From JBCCEV01 sp039030125 (lineage in GTDB: Bacteria > Pseudomonadota > Gammaproteobacteria > Ga0077536), in contig JBCCEV010000038.1 in NCBI GenBank assembly GCA_039030125.1, positions 1-28,150 of the forward strand: a DNA stretch of 28,150 nt, read 5' to 3'. A program made the position numbers and the translations under genes. Below, piece by piece: positions 14,939 to 23,298 of this stretch. The notes below the pieces were generated by a model. The model made no database searches. It was not told the DNA's origin and saw only the letters and a list, made by a program, of their open reading frames with translations. The stretch's first letter is position 1; each line of letters begins with the position of its first letter.

Positions 14939-15923
14939 TGATCTTCTCTAGCAGGAGGTCGAATCGTTTTGAGAACACGGGTGGTAGCTCCGCGGTAACG
15001 GGCACATACCAGCATCGATGATCGGCAAAGCGCTCGCACTTCACCGCATCTTTCTCCGTCATAAATATCTTCTGATCACCGTCATTTGGCAAATCACTCG
15101 TTCGGAATCGATAGTGATCTGGGAACGGCTGGCTGTTGACCCGTAATCCATGCCGGGTGAGCAAGGAGAAAAATCGTTGCGGGTTGCCGATGCCAGCAAT
15201 CGCCGCCACCGACTCGCCGGCAAAGCTCTCCAGTGTCTGAGAGTCACTGGGGCTCACCAGTTTCACGGCCCGCTCCGCGGTTAAACGCATCGAAAACTCA
15301 CCGCGGCTACTTAGGCCGTTAGCGACCACCAAATCCGCGAATCGCGCCCGCGAAATAGGCTCGCGCAAAGGCCCCGCAGGAAGACAGCGTTGATTGCCAA
15401 AGCGACGATCACCGTCAAGCACAATAATTTCAATATCGCGATCTAGGGCGTAATGTTGCAGACCATCATCACTGACGATCAGATCAATGTCCGCGTGCTC
15501 AAGTAATGCCGCAACGGCTTGCGGTCTATTCGGCCCGACCGCAACCGGACACTTTGTGCGGCGCGCCAACAAAAGTGCCTCATCACCTACGGCTTCGACG
15601 TCGCTGTCGGGCCGCACTTGCTGCGGCCAATTGCGGGCGCGGCCTTGGTAGCCACGCGCGACGATCCCAGGTTTTAAACCCTTCTCACGCAGTCGTTCGA
15701 CCAACCAGATCACTAAGGGTGTCTTTCCAGTTCCACCGACTGATAAATTGCCCACCACGATAACGGGCACTGGGGCTTGATAGGTCGAAAGCAGGCCGGT
15801 GTCGTAGGCGCGTCGCCGCAGCCGCACCGCAGTACCAAACATCGTTGAGATCGGCGCAAGAGCGTAGGCTAGCGGATGCCGTCCGTACCAAACTTCATCG
15901 ATCAGCTCGGCCAATGCCCGCAT
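14928..15923 (-). CDS. lpxK: Tetraacyldisaccharide 4'-kinase
   Basis: Phosphorylates the 4' position of the lipid A precursor at the inner face of the inner membrane. Of 331 residues, the start LAELIDEVWYGRHPLAYALAP forms the membrane-associated helix. Walker A, GNLSVGGTGKTP, is at 58-69. SDDGLQHYALDRDIEIIVLDG holds the catalytic Asp and the DDGLQH family motif. LPAGPLREP follows, and FPDHYRF lies in the C-terminal half. ATG 15923 shares one base with the exbD stop (TGATG); a TTG one codon earlier is less likely. Its end overlaps the trm112-like gene, so translation is coupled. Confidence 0.97.
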   Translation of the reverse strand: MRALAELIDEVWYGRHPLAYALAPISTMFGTAVRLRRRAYDTGLLSTYQAPVPVIVVGNLSVGGTGKTPLVIWLVERLREKGLKPGIVARGYQGRARNWPQQVRPDSDVEAVGDEALLLARRTKCPVAVGPNRPQAVAALLEHADIDLIVSDDGLQHYALDRDIEIIVLDGDRRFGNQRCLPAGPLREPISRARFADLVVANGLSSRGEFSMRLTAERAVKLVSPSDSQTLESFAGESVAAIAGIGNPQRFFSLLTRHGLRVNSQPFPDHYRFRTSDLPNDGDQKIFMTEKDAVKCERFADHRCWYVPVTAELPPVFSKRFDLLLEKINDR

Positions 15924-16339
15924 CAATCTCGCAGTCGAGTGGGGAAAGTGACCTTGAACAACCCAACTTGCCGGGCTGCATCCATCACGTCGATAACAAG
16001 CTGATGACGCGCTTGCTCGTCAGCGTTAATAATTACAACCGGTTCGCCATCGACCTCGGTGTTGTTGTCTACAAGGCCTTTTTTGATTGTCTCTAGCTGC
16101 GAGTTCACTAACGCTTGGCCATTGATGAAGATTTCGCCTTTCTTACTGATGGCAATCTCGATCTTATCAACTGGATCGGTGCGTAGCTCCTCACTGGCCT
16201 CAGGAAGTGTCAGCTCAATTTCCGATTGTTTTACGAACGTGGTGGAAACCATGAAAAAGATCAGTAATAAAAACACCACATCAATCAACGGCGTTAAATT
16301 AATATCGAGATCTTCTTTGGAAACGGGGCGGAAATTCAC
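15923..16339 (-). CDS. ExbD/TolR-family proton-channel subunit
   Basis: A 138-aa protein with one N-terminal membrane helix and a periplasmic domain. The helix LTPLIDVVFLLLIFFMVSTTF carries Asp 20, the residue that carries protons in ExbD and TolR. The periplasmic part has the typical ISKKGEIFINGQ and VVIINADEQARHQLVIDVMDAARQVGL. GTG 16339 overlaps the stop of the exbB-like gene in a GTGA arrangement. The pair energises an unidentified partner. No tonB or tolA is nearby, and its position before lpxK is the same as in Pseudomonas, where the pair is distinct from the true TolQR. A link to LPS or outer-membrane transport is inference. Confidence 0.93.
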   Translation of the reverse strand: MNFRPVSKEDLDINLTPLIDVVFLLLIFFMVSTTFVKQSEIELTLPEASEELRTDPVDKIEIAISKKGEIFINGQALVNSQLETIKKGLVDNNTEVDGEPVVIINADEQARHQLVIDVMDAARQVGLFKVTFPTRLRD

Positions 16340-16968
16340 GAAGGATCGCCTTGCGGATACTCTTCGCGCTCGCCGTGCAGGACCTCCACCATTTTTAGCG
16401 CTTCTTCCTCCATGCTGACGACGTAGCCGTCGACACGACTTTGAAAGAACCGATAAAAAGCCAAGGTTGGGATTGCCACCGATAAGCCGGCCGCGGTGGT
16501 AATTAAAGCCTCGGAGATTCCACCGGCCAGCACCGACGCATCGCCAAGACCCTGCGCGGTGATCGCCGCAAAAACTTTGATCATGCCAATCACCGTCCCG
16601 AGGAGACCCAACAAAGGGGAGACCGCGGCGATTGTGCCGAGGGTGTTGAGATAGCGCCCAAGATCGTAGACAACATGACGGCCAACTTCTTCGATTGCTT
16701 CCTTCATGACGACGCGATCGTGATCGCGGTTGACGAGGCCGGCCGCAAGGACCCGCCCTAGCGGCGAGGCCTCACGCAAGGCTTGCACGCGCTTATCGTC
16801 AAGCACACCGGTTTTAGCCCACTGCCAAACTTGAGCGACCAGGTTATCTGGCGTGATACGACGGCGCTGAAGCGACCAAAATCGCTCGACGACGATCGCT
16901 GTGGCAACCACCGAACAAAGCAATATGGGAACCATCATCCAGCCGCCCGAACGGACAAATTCCAGCAC
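16336..16968 (-). CDS. MotA/TolQ/ExbB-family proton-channel subunit
   Basis: A 210-aa inner-membrane protein that forms the pentameric channel around the ExbD-like subunit. The first helix is in GGWMMVPILLCSVVATAIVVERFWSLQ. The family core is LGTIAAVSPLLGLLGTVIGMIKVF, followed by ALITTAAGLSVAIPTLAFYRFF with the conserved Thr and Pro residues of the proton path. The frame runs open upstream to 17115, but that part overlaps comEC and is not family-like. GTG 16968 gives the normal start VLEFVRSGGW and has a GAGG about 10 nt before it. It begins 64 nt after the comEC stop and overlaps exbD by 4 nt. Confidence 0.93.
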   Translation of the reverse strand: MLEFVRSGGWMMVPILLCSVVATAIVVERFWSLQRRRITPDNLVAQVWQWAKTGVLDDKRVQALREASPLGRVLAAGLVNRDHDRVVMKEAIEEVGRHVVYDLGRYLNTLGTIAAVSPLLGLLGTVIGMIKVFAAITAQGLGDASVLAGGISEALITTAAGLSVAIPTLAFYRFFQSRVDGYVVSMEEEALKMVEVLHGEREEYPQGDPS

Positions 16969-17032
16969 CTGCAACCCGCCTCGCAGATCGGTTAAGAAGG
17001 CGCAGACATTAACAGACTTGGGGTAACTGAAA

Positions 17033-19294
17033 CTACCGGGCACGCCAAAACCACGGCCAGCGGTGACGGAAACCGTCGATCTGCACCGCCGCGCCCGAAC
17101 GTACCGTGACGGCACCCTGGGTGCTGGTTTGCCAAACTTGTACGCCGTGCCGCACGTAGCGATCTAAAACCTCCTTAGCAGGAAAACCAAAGCGATTGTT
17201 GAAGCCAGCGCTCACCACCGCATGGCGTGGCGCGATCGTTTTGATAAACGCTTCAGTGGAGGACGTTTTACTGCCGTGGTGGGGCACGAAAAGAACATCG
17301 GACTTCAATTTTGCTCCCCAGCGCCGCACCAGGGTCGACTCGGCCAGGCGCTCGATATCGCCGGTAAGAAGGAGACTTGAGTCAACTCCCGTTACTTTTA
17401 AGACGCACGATTTATCATTCGCCGAGCCTCGATCGCCCGGCCACGGATACAAAAATTCAAAATCGACTTCTTCCCACCGCCAATGACCGTGCGCGCTGCA
17501 CGGTTGGCCTTTAAGGGGGAGCCGCTTATCGGGCTGTGCGATCACTTCGCTTGGGTGAAAATGACCTAGGCTCGCGAGATCGCCGATGTGATCGTGGTCG
17601 GCATGGCTGAGCACCAAACGATCGATGCGGGCGATCTGACGGTGCTCCAAATAATGCCGAACGGCATGAGTCCCTTGGGGCCCAACATCGAAAACGAGCG
17701 TATGCCGCCGCGTCTGTATGACCGCGGCCGCGCCTTGGCCAACGTCAAGGAATGACGCGACAAATTGCCCTGCGGCCGGGCGGCGCTGCAGCGGAAGCGC
17801 AGTGAGTAGCAAACACAACGCAATGCCAATAATCGCGCCACGGCCCGGTGACATGCAGCCTACAACCAGCGCCGCCAGCGCCAACGGCGCAAACACGATT
17901 GGCAACATTGGCACGGCGAGCGCGAGATCCCAGCGGGCAATCACCATTAGCGCGAACTCAAGGCCCTCCCAGGCGGACCCGGCGGCGGTAAGCAAGTGCT
18001 GCGCCTGTGGCACACCTGCAAGCGCACCGAGACCGCCAGCCAAACACAGCGGCACAACCACGAAACTACACCACGGCACGGCAATAAAATTCGCCACGGC
18101 AGACGCCACCGGAACGTGACCAAATGCGACCGCGGTCACCGGCGCGAGTCCAACCGAGAGAAAAATGTGAGACATCAGTGCTCGCCACCACGGCTTGCGC
18201 CGCCCTAATAAGACATTTATCGCGACGAGTGCCGTAACAGCGGCGAACGAAAGCCAAAAACCTTTCGAAAGTGCGCCCAGGGGGTCGACCAGCAGCACCC
18301 CCGCGAAACTGATTAGCAGCGTATTAAAGCTAATTATTCGCCCGCCTCGCCAGCGGATCAGCGCGATGACTACAACCACAACAAGGGCGCGTTGAGTCGG
18401 CACCGAAAAACCGGCAAGGCCCGCGTAGAAAGCCGCCAAACACAGACCGCCAATGGGCCTGTACCGTGACAGATTGCGGGGGTATCCAGAGCATGCGGCG
18501 CTGAGCGCGAGCACAACACCCGTCGTGATCGACCCGAGCCAAGCGGCAAGCCCAATGTGCAAACCCGAAATGGCCAACAAGTGGGCAACGCCGGTGACGC
18601 GCAAAAGATCCCACTGGGTTTCGCTCAACTCACCGCGATAGGCCACCGTTAAACCCAACAATATTGCGCGGGTTCTGGGCGCGAGCTCTAAACGCTTTAG
18701 ATAGTCTGCGATGCGAGCACGAAGATCGGCGAAATCACCAAGTCGCAAAGCCCCGGCGCCGTCGTCAAAAGCGTCCCAACAGAGATTTCCCGGGTGCTCA
18801 ACAACGTAAGCCCAGGCGTGTTCGCCGCGTGCAGCGGCGCTGCGCGCTTGATCGGTACTCCCGGGGTTAAGCGCGGATCGCGAGCGCTCAACGCGCAAAT
18901 GCAATCGACACACCGCACCAATGGTTAAAGGAGGACTGGCACGGTACCAAACCACCCGCAGCCGACGTGGCTGCAGCGCCCAATCCCAAACACCAATGCG
19001 TTCAAAGTAAAATCGCGTGCCATAGTTCTGGGAGGTGGGGAACGATGTTACCCGACCAACGATCGCCAGCAGTTGGTCTGGCGATTCCGATGCCGGTAGG
19101 GAAGATTTCCAAAGCGCGATGCTCAGACAAGCCCATGCCAGTCCCAAGGCCCCCATTGCCACAATAGACCTGAAACCCAACGCCACGATGAGGCACAAAA
19201 GAACTAGAATGCCCGCCACTGCCGGTGGCGGATGGGCTGGCAACACTAAGGCGATTAGCGCGCCTGCCGAGAACGCTACAAATCCATGGCGCAT
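17033..19294 (-). CDS. comEC: ComEC/Rec2 DNA uptake channel protein
   Basis: The inner-membrane channel that passes single-stranded DNA into the cytoplasm in natural transformation. The 753 residues show the full domain set. Two N-terminal helices are followed by an OB-like region (about 75-200). The competence membrane domain has its hallmark AISGLHIGL and many helices (about 200-490). The C-terminal metallo-beta-lactamase-like domain has SFLDVGQGAAAVIQ, LSHADHDHIGD and VPHHGSKTSS. The HxDHDH metal motif is intact, so the nuclease-like domain may be active. It is the first gene of the leftward train that continues with exbB, exbD and lpxK. Other competence genes are not in the window. Confidence 0.96.
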   Translation of the reverse strand: MRHGFVAFSAGALIALVLPAHPPPAVAGILVLLCLIVALGFRSIVAMGALGLAWACLSIALWKSSLPASESPDQLLAIVGRVTSFPTSQNYGTRFYFERIGVWDWALQPRRLRVVWYRASPPLTIGAVCRLHLRVERSRSALNPGSTDQARSAAARGEHAWAYVVEHPGNLCWDAFDDGAGALRLGDFADLRARIADYLKRLELAPRTRAILLGLTVAYRGELSETQWDLLRVTGVAHLLAISGLHIGLAAWLGSITTGVVLALSAACSGYPRNLSRYRPIGGLCLAAFYAGLAGFSVPTQRALVVVVVIALIRWRGGRIISFNTLLISFAGVLLVDPLGALSKGFWLSFAAVTALVAINVLLGRRKPWWRALMSHIFLSVGLAPVTAVAFGHVPVASAVANFIAVPWCSFVVVPLCLAGGLGALAGVPQAQHLLTAAGSAWEGLEFALMVIARWDLALAVPMLPIVFAPLALAALVVGCMSPGRGAIIGIALCLLLTALPLQRRPAAGQFVASFLDVGQGAAAVIQTRRHTLVFDVGPQGTHAVRHYLEHRQIARIDRLVLSHADHDHIGDLASLGHFHPSEVIAQPDKRLPLKGQPCSAHGHWRWEEVDFEFLYPWPGDRGSANDKSCVLKVTGVDSSLLLTGDIERLAESTLVRRWGAKLKSDVLFVPHHGSKTSSTEAFIKTIAPRHAVVSAGFNNRFGFPAKEVLDRYVRHGVQVWQTSTQGAVTVRSGAAVQIDGFRHRWPWFWRAR

Positions 19295-19370
19295 CCGTCT
19301 TCCTTGATCATGGGCCGCGCATCCTTGCGACTCGATTTGCGTCGATGGCGCTGGGGCCGTCTACAGCGAG

Positions 19371-19898
19371 ATGAATCCTAAAGACATTTTAAAAAAGCAT
19401 CTAGTCTCACGCGAAGATATCGCCAATATGCGCGTCGCGCGCTGGTTTGGGACCCATATCCATCACGCGCCGATTTGGCATCTGGGTCGGCGCTCGGTTG
19501 CCGGTGGCGTCGGCCTTGGGTGTTTCCTCGCATTCATACCTATCCCTATTCAAATGGTGCTCGCCATTCCAGCTTGCGTGCTGCTGCGCGTGAACCTGCC
19601 TGTGACCATGGCATCGGTGTGGATCACCAATCCGATAACTTTCGCGCCGATGTTTATTTTCGCCTTTAAGGTCGGCGCCTGGCTCACCGGCCAGGACGGT
19701 CAGGCGGCGGCCTTGACTTTCGAGCCTTCTTTCGCAGGTTTAGCGGCAATGTTTGGCGATCTCTGGTGGCCATTATCGGTGGGTTGTTTTGTATGCGGGT
19801 TAAGCTGCGCCGCCATCGGCAACCTGTCAGTCCGCTGGGCGTGGCGCTTCTACTTGATCCGCCGTTGGAATAAGCGGCGACAAAGCGGCACCGCCTAG
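19371..19898 (+). CDS. DUF2062 domain membrane protein
   Basis: A 175-aa inner-membrane protein with a family-typical basic start (MNPKDILKKHLVSREDIANM). Two or three hydrophobic segments include SVAGGVGLGCFLAFIPIPIQMVLAIPACVLLRVNLP and WITNPITFAPMFIFAFKVGAWL. The GLGCFLAFIPIPIQM and TNPITFAPMF motifs define DUF2062. The C-terminus is very basic (FYLIRRWNKRRQSG). The function is unknown. It is divergent from comEC and convergent with lolD, with only 8 nt between the two stops. Pseudomonas has a DUF2062 gene in the same place between comEC and lolC. Confidence 0.9.
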   Translation: MNPKDILKKHLVSREDIANMRVARWFGTHIHHAPIWHLGRRSVAGGVGLGCFLAFIPIPIQMVLAIPACVLLRVNLPVTMASVWITNPITFAPMFIFAFKVGAWLTGQDGQAAALTFEPSFAGLAAMFGDLWWPLSVGCFVCGLSCAAIGNLSVRWAWRFYLIRRWNKRRQSGTA

Positions 19899-19906
19899 AT
19901 GCATGC

Positions 19907-20581
19907 TCAGCCGAGCCGCCCGGCCTCCAGGCGCACAACACCATCAAGCTGCTTCGCGACCGCCTCGTCGTGAGTGGCAAGCAACAAGCCCGAACCCCGT
20001 TCAGCGACGAGTTCCAACATTAAAGCTGTCACCGCGTCGGCGTTGGCCCGGTCTAAATTGCCAGTCGGTTCGTCGGCGAGAACGCATACTGGTTCGTTGA
20101 TTAGCGCGCGCGCGATTGCAACCCGTTGACGCTCACCGCCGGAGAGTTCGCGCGGCCGATTGCGCGCACGTTCTGCGAGACCGACGCGCGTGAGAAGCTC
20201 GCTAGCACGATCTTGGGCCACCTTGGCGCTAGCGCCGCCGATGCGCATTGGCATCGCGACATTCTCCAAGGCAGAGAACTCGCTCAGCAAATGATGAAAT
20301 TGGTAAACAAAACCCAGGTGCTGGTTACGCAACAGCGCGAGATCTTTCTCGGCACTATCGGTCATCGATTGCCCGGCCAACTCAACATGGCCTTGGTCCG
20401 GACGCTCCAAGCCACCGAGAATATGCATCAAGGTGCTCTTTCCAGATCCAGAGGCGCCAAGCAAGCCAACACTGCGGCCACGTTGAACCACTAGATCCAC
20501 ACCGTTTAATACCTCGACCCGCGCGATGCCATCCTCGAAAGCCTTGCAGATCCCAGCGCAGCGCAATGCGATTTCAGACAT
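19907..20581 (-). CDS. lolD: Lipoprotein-releasing ABC transporter ATPase LolD
   Basis: The cytoplasmic ATPase that powers extraction of lipoproteins from the inner membrane for hand-over to LolA. The 224-aa product has Walker A GASGSGKST at 42-50, the Q-loop FVYQFHHLLSEFSALENV with the LolD-type QFHHLLxEF stretch, and signature LSGGERQR. Walker B is VLADEPTGNLD and the switch His is in ATHD. The frame extends upstream to 20863, but ATG 20581 (MSEIALRCAGICKAF) is the family start. It overlaps the permease end by 8 nt. No second permease gene follows; the next gene is convergent. Confidence 0.96.
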   Translation of the reverse strand: MSEIALRCAGICKAFEDGIARVEVLNGVDLVVQRGRSVGLLGASGSGKSTLMHILGGLERPDQGHVELAGQSMTDSAEKDLALLRNQHLGFVYQFHHLLSEFSALENVAMPMRIGGASAKVAQDRASELLTRVGLAERARNRPRELSGGERQRVAIARALINEPVCVLADEPTGNLDRANADAVTALMLELVAERGSGLLLATHDEAVAKQLDGVVRLEAGRLG

Positions 20582-21821
20582 CGCGCAAAATTTCCGCAGG
20601 TTGCGTCCGTGCGGCCAACCACGCTGGATACAGCGGCGCCAACACCGACAGCAACAGCGCAAATATCCCGGTGACGATGAAGTCCGCGACGCGCGGAACG
20701 GATGGGATGTCAGAGATGTAGTAGACCTCAGGCGAGAGCAACTTAAAGCGAAAAAAGTCTTCGGCGAAGGCAACGATCGAGTCGATGTGGTTTGCCAGCA
20801 CCGCCCCCAACCCAAGACCGAGAAGGGTGCCCCAAAGACCAAGCCACAATCCCTGTAGGACAAAGGTTAGCGCCACCCTTCGCCGATCGAGACCCATCGT
20901 CATTAATGATGCGATGGCAGGTCGCTGCTCGTTAACGTTCATGACTAAGGTTGATACCAAGTTTAAGCCGGCAATACCAACAGCAATCGCGAAAATGGCG
21001 AACATCGCAAGCTTTTCGATCGCGAGCGCGCGGTAGAGCGTCGCGTTTAGATCGGTCCAATCGAGCACGTCCACTGACTCCCCCAGAGCCGCGCGCGTTA
21101 AACCTGTTTGCAAAGCTTTCTTTACGCGCGTGGCATCAGCGGCGAGTGCCAAACGCAGCCGCACACCTTCGTAGGCTGGGCCTACTGCAAACAGGCGGCG
21201 TGCGTCTTCCAAATGCACCAGTAGCAAACTACCGTCGTGCTCGTGGATACCGAATTCGAAAGCGTCGACGAGCTCAAAACGTCGACTTCGAACTTGTGGC
21301 CCGAAAGGGGTCGCGCGCGGCGTTGGATTAATAACGTTGATACTGTCGCCAACGCGCAATCCGAGCGCACTCGCCAACTCACGCCCAATCACGGCCTTGT
21401 AACCGCCCTCCTCCAATTGTGCAAGCGCGGCATATTCCAAATACGCGGCCAGCGGGGTCACCGTTTCAGCCCGCTCAGGATCGATGCCGCGCACTATCGC
21501 GGTATGCACACCAAACTCGCTTTCTAACAGCGCGTCGCGTTCAACAAACATCGATATCTCGGCGCTAGTCGCTTGCTCAATGACCTCAAGCAATCGGTCT
21601 GAATCGACAGGCCCTACCGCTTTGATGACGACGTGACCCGTCATTGCCAGCAGCCGCCCCCGAAGTTCATCACCAAATCCGTTCATCACCGATAGAATGG
21701 TCACAAGCACGGCAACCCCTAGCGATGTTCCGAGTAACGACGCCACGGTGATCAGAGCAATGAACGGATTGGTATTGCGCAAACGCGCAAAACGCCAACT
21801 TATGGTGGTCACGATAGACAT
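20574..21821 (-). CDS. lolC: Lipoprotein-releasing ABC permease, LolC/LolF type
   Basis: The membrane subunit of the Lol exporter, 415 residues. It has one N-terminal helix (about 20-45), a large periplasmic domain (about 48-265) and three C-terminal helices; ILSVMNGFGDELRGRLL is the family signature. The periplasmic hook that binds LolA in LolC is represented by PTPRATPFGPQVRSRRF at about residues 166-182, close to the E. coli LolC hook. It is followed only by lolD, with no lolE. It may therefore be the single LolF-type permease that acts as a homodimer, or lolE may lie elsewhere. ATG 21821 has no Shine-Dalgarno, and a perfect TATAAT ends 8 nt before it. Confidence 0.93.
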   Translation of the reverse strand: MSIVTTISWRFARLRNTNPFIALITVASLLGTSLGVAVLVTILSVMNGFGDELRGRLLAMTGHVVIKAVGPVDSDRLLEVIEQATSAEISMFVERDALLESEFGVHTAIVRGIDPERAETVTPLAAYLEYAALAQLEEGGYKAVIGRELASALGLRVGDSINVINPTPRATPFGPQVRSRRFELVDAFEFGIHEHDGSLLLVHLEDARRLFAVGPAYEGVRLRLALAADATRVKKALQTGLTRAALGESVDVLDWTDLNATLYRALAIEKLAMFAIFAIAVGIAGLNLVSTLVMNVNEQRPAIASLMTMGLDRRRVALTFVLQGLWLGLWGTLLGLGLGAVLANHIDSIVAFAEDFFRFKLLSPEVYYISDIPSVPRVADFIVTGIFALLLSVLAPLYPAWLAARTQPAEILRDV

Positions 21822-21829
21822 GAAACCCG

Positions 21830-21835
21830 ATTATA
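21830..21835 (-). promoter_or_regulatory. TATAAT directly upstream of the lolC start
   Basis: A perfect minus-strand -10 hexamer lies 8 nt before the lolC ATG. Transcription would start on or next to the A of the start codon, which would give a leaderless message. No good -35 is found 16-18 nt upstream (the region reads GCGCGC). The overlapping plus-strand TATAAG could serve tsaB. The match is clear; its function is inferred. Confidence 0.4.
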
Positions 21836-21871
21836 TAAGTGTCAACGCACGGCGCGCTGCGAGCTGCAATC

Positions 21872-22531
21872 ATGATCGATAAAGTTATTGGCATCGAAAC
21901 CTCGGGCGAGACTTGTGCAATCGCGGTAAGCAACGGGGGCACCATTCGCACGAGTGTCGAAGTCGCTCCTCAACGCCACAACGAGGTGTTGCTCCCGAAG
22001 CTCGAAACACTGCTCGAAGAGGCGGCTCTAGCGATCGCAGACGCCGAACTCGTAGCCTTTGGCCATGGTCCCGGCGCGTTCACCGGCGTCCGCCTTGCAG
22101 CGTCGGTGGCGCAAGGCCTCGCGATGCCGCACCAAGTGCCAGTGGCCGGCGTTTCAACATTGGCGGTGATCGCAGAAGGTGCGGTGCGTCGCGGTTTGGG
22201 GTCGTATATCGCGGTAGCAACGGATGCGCGACGACAACAAATCTACTGCGGTCTCTATGCGAAGGGCGGCCAAGGCGTCACCCCATATTCGCCGGACTGC
22301 CTACTCGACCCCGAGAAGTTCAAGCTTCCCCATACCCACCAATGGCAGTTGGTGGGTAACGGCTGGGATCGCTATCGCGATCGTTTTCAAATCGACACGC
22401 AAACGCTGCATACGGCCATCGACGCTGTTCCCGATGCAACCGATGTGATTACGCTCGGCATCGCCGCGCATCGGCACGGGCAGAGCTCGCAAGCGGAATT
22501 CGCCGCGCCGATTTATTTGCGTGACCCCTAA
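21872..22531 (+). CDS. tsaB: tRNA threonylcarbamoyladenosine biosynthesis protein TsaB
   Basis: A non-catalytic, ASKHA-fold partner that joins TsaD and TsaE to make t6A37 in ANN-decoding tRNAs. Of 219 residues, the start DKVIGIETSGETCAIAV is the first ASKHA strand-loop-strand. QRHNEVLLPKLETLL and VAFGHGPGAFTGVRLAAS are family signatures, the latter lying at the TsaD interface. YIAVATDARRQQIYCGLY opens the second half. A GTG at 21839 would add eleven residues unlike the family, so ATG 21872 is preferred. It is divergent from lolC, and its stop overlaps the convergent cpdA-like stop by 4 nt. Confidence 0.96.
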   Translation: MIDKVIGIETSGETCAIAVSNGGTIRTSVEVAPQRHNEVLLPKLETLLEEAALAIADAELVAFGHGPGAFTGVRLAASVAQGLAMPHQVPVAGVSTLAVIAEGAVRRGLGSYIAVATDARRQQIYCGLYAKGGQGVTPYSPDCLLDPEKFKLPHTHQWQLVGNGWDRYRDRFQIDTQTLHTAIDAVPDATDVITLGIAAHRHGQSSQAEFAAPIYLRDP

Positions 22532-23274
22532 GCGGAGAGCCGCATCACGCGTGTATCGAGTCGGCCGTCGTCGTGCAACGTGAGTTCCCGGTAACCTGGT
22601 GCTCGGGCATCCAATTCAAAAGACGCGGAGCGTGGCGCGAACTGTAGGCAGGTTGATGGGGTGGCGAGCAAACGGATGCCATTTTGAAAAGCATCGAAAT
22701 TTTGGTGCACGTGGCCGCACACAACCGCCCGCAAGGCCGGATGCGAACCGTAGTCGTGCCAAAAGCGCGCCCGATTGGAGACCGCCATTTCATCCATCCA
22801 CGCACTCGCGATCTCAAACAAAGGGTGATGCAGAACAACCAGCACATGTTCGGGCCCGTCGCTGAATGCTTGGTTCAACCGCACGAATGCTTGCTCATCC
22901 AAGGCCCCGCCTTCCTCGCCATCCACCCAACTGCTGAGCAAGACCACCCGCCAGGAGGCGAACGATAACGGCGCCGGCGGCAGGACGTTGACTGAGGTCA
23001 GCACCTCATGCATCAAGGCTGGATCGTCATGATTACCGGGCACCGCGTAAACCGGCACCTCGAGCCCGGCGAGGGCCTCATCTAAGAAGGCATAAGCTTC
23101 GGCGCTGCCGTCCATCGCCAGGTCGCCGGTCAGCAACAGGGCATCAAGTTCAAACTGCGCTGTCAGTGCCGCATTGAGCGTCTTCAGGAAACTCTCGCGA
23201 GTATCAAGCGAAGCCATGCGGGCGCTCGGCGAGGCATAAATATGAGTGTCAGAAATCTGCAGCAGACGGGTCAT
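22528..23274 (-). CDS. cpdA: CpdA-like 3',5'-cyclic-nucleotide phosphodiesterase (metallophosphoesterase)
   Basis: A class III phosphodiesterase likely to hydrolyse cAMP. The 248 residues carry every two-metal motif: DTHIY (Asp 9, His 11), GDLAMDG, GNHDDPALM, VVLHHPLFEI and CGHVHQNFD. The N-terminus MTRLLQISDTHIY and the C-terminal QFAPRSASFELD with APGYREL resemble E. coli CpdA, which also often neighbours other housekeeping genes. The cAMP activity is inferred from similarity; other phosphodiester substrates are possible. The start is ATG 23274. The frame is open to a TTG at 23313, but that part is not conserved. A strong hairpin ends immediately before the ATG and no Shine-Dalgarno is visible. 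Confidence 0.88.
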   Translation of the reverse strand: MTRLLQISDTHIYASPSARMASLDTRESFLKTLNAALTAQFELDALLLTGDLAMDGSAEAYAFLDEALAGLEVPVYAVPGNHDDPALMHEVLTSVNVLPPAPLSFASWRVVLLSSWVDGEEGGALDEQAFVRLNQAFSDGPEHVLVVLHHPLFEIASAWMDEMAVSNRARFWHDYGSHPALRAVVCGHVHQNFDAFQNGIRLLATPSTCLQFAPRSASFELDARAPGYRELTLHDDGRLDTRVMRLSA

Positions 23275-23298
23275 GGGCGGCGGTATTTTGCGCCGCCC
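23275..23298 (-). promoter_or_regulatory. 8-bp GC hairpin touching the cpdA start codon
   Basis: gggcggcg (23275-23282) and cgccgccc (23291-23298) form a perfect 8-bp stem with an 8-nt loop. It lies immediately upstream of the cpdA ATG on the transcribed strand and takes the place of a ribosome-binding site. It could hold translation low or be part of a regulated leader. Confidence 0.5.

Noticed and set aside
15923..16968. The channel pair as the true TolQ-TolR of the cell-division Tol-Pal system
   Set aside because: No tolA, tolB or pal is adjacent, and this copy lies before lpxK, where Pseudomonas has a separate paralogue pair.
16336..17115. A 259-residue ExbB-like protein
   Set aside because: The first 49 codons overlap comEC and are not membrane or family sequence; GTG 16968 gives the expected start.
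19907..20863. A 318-residue LolD with an N-terminal extension
   Set aside because: The extension is the antisense-frame shadow of the lolC end; ATG 20581 fits the family and overlaps lolC by 8 nt.
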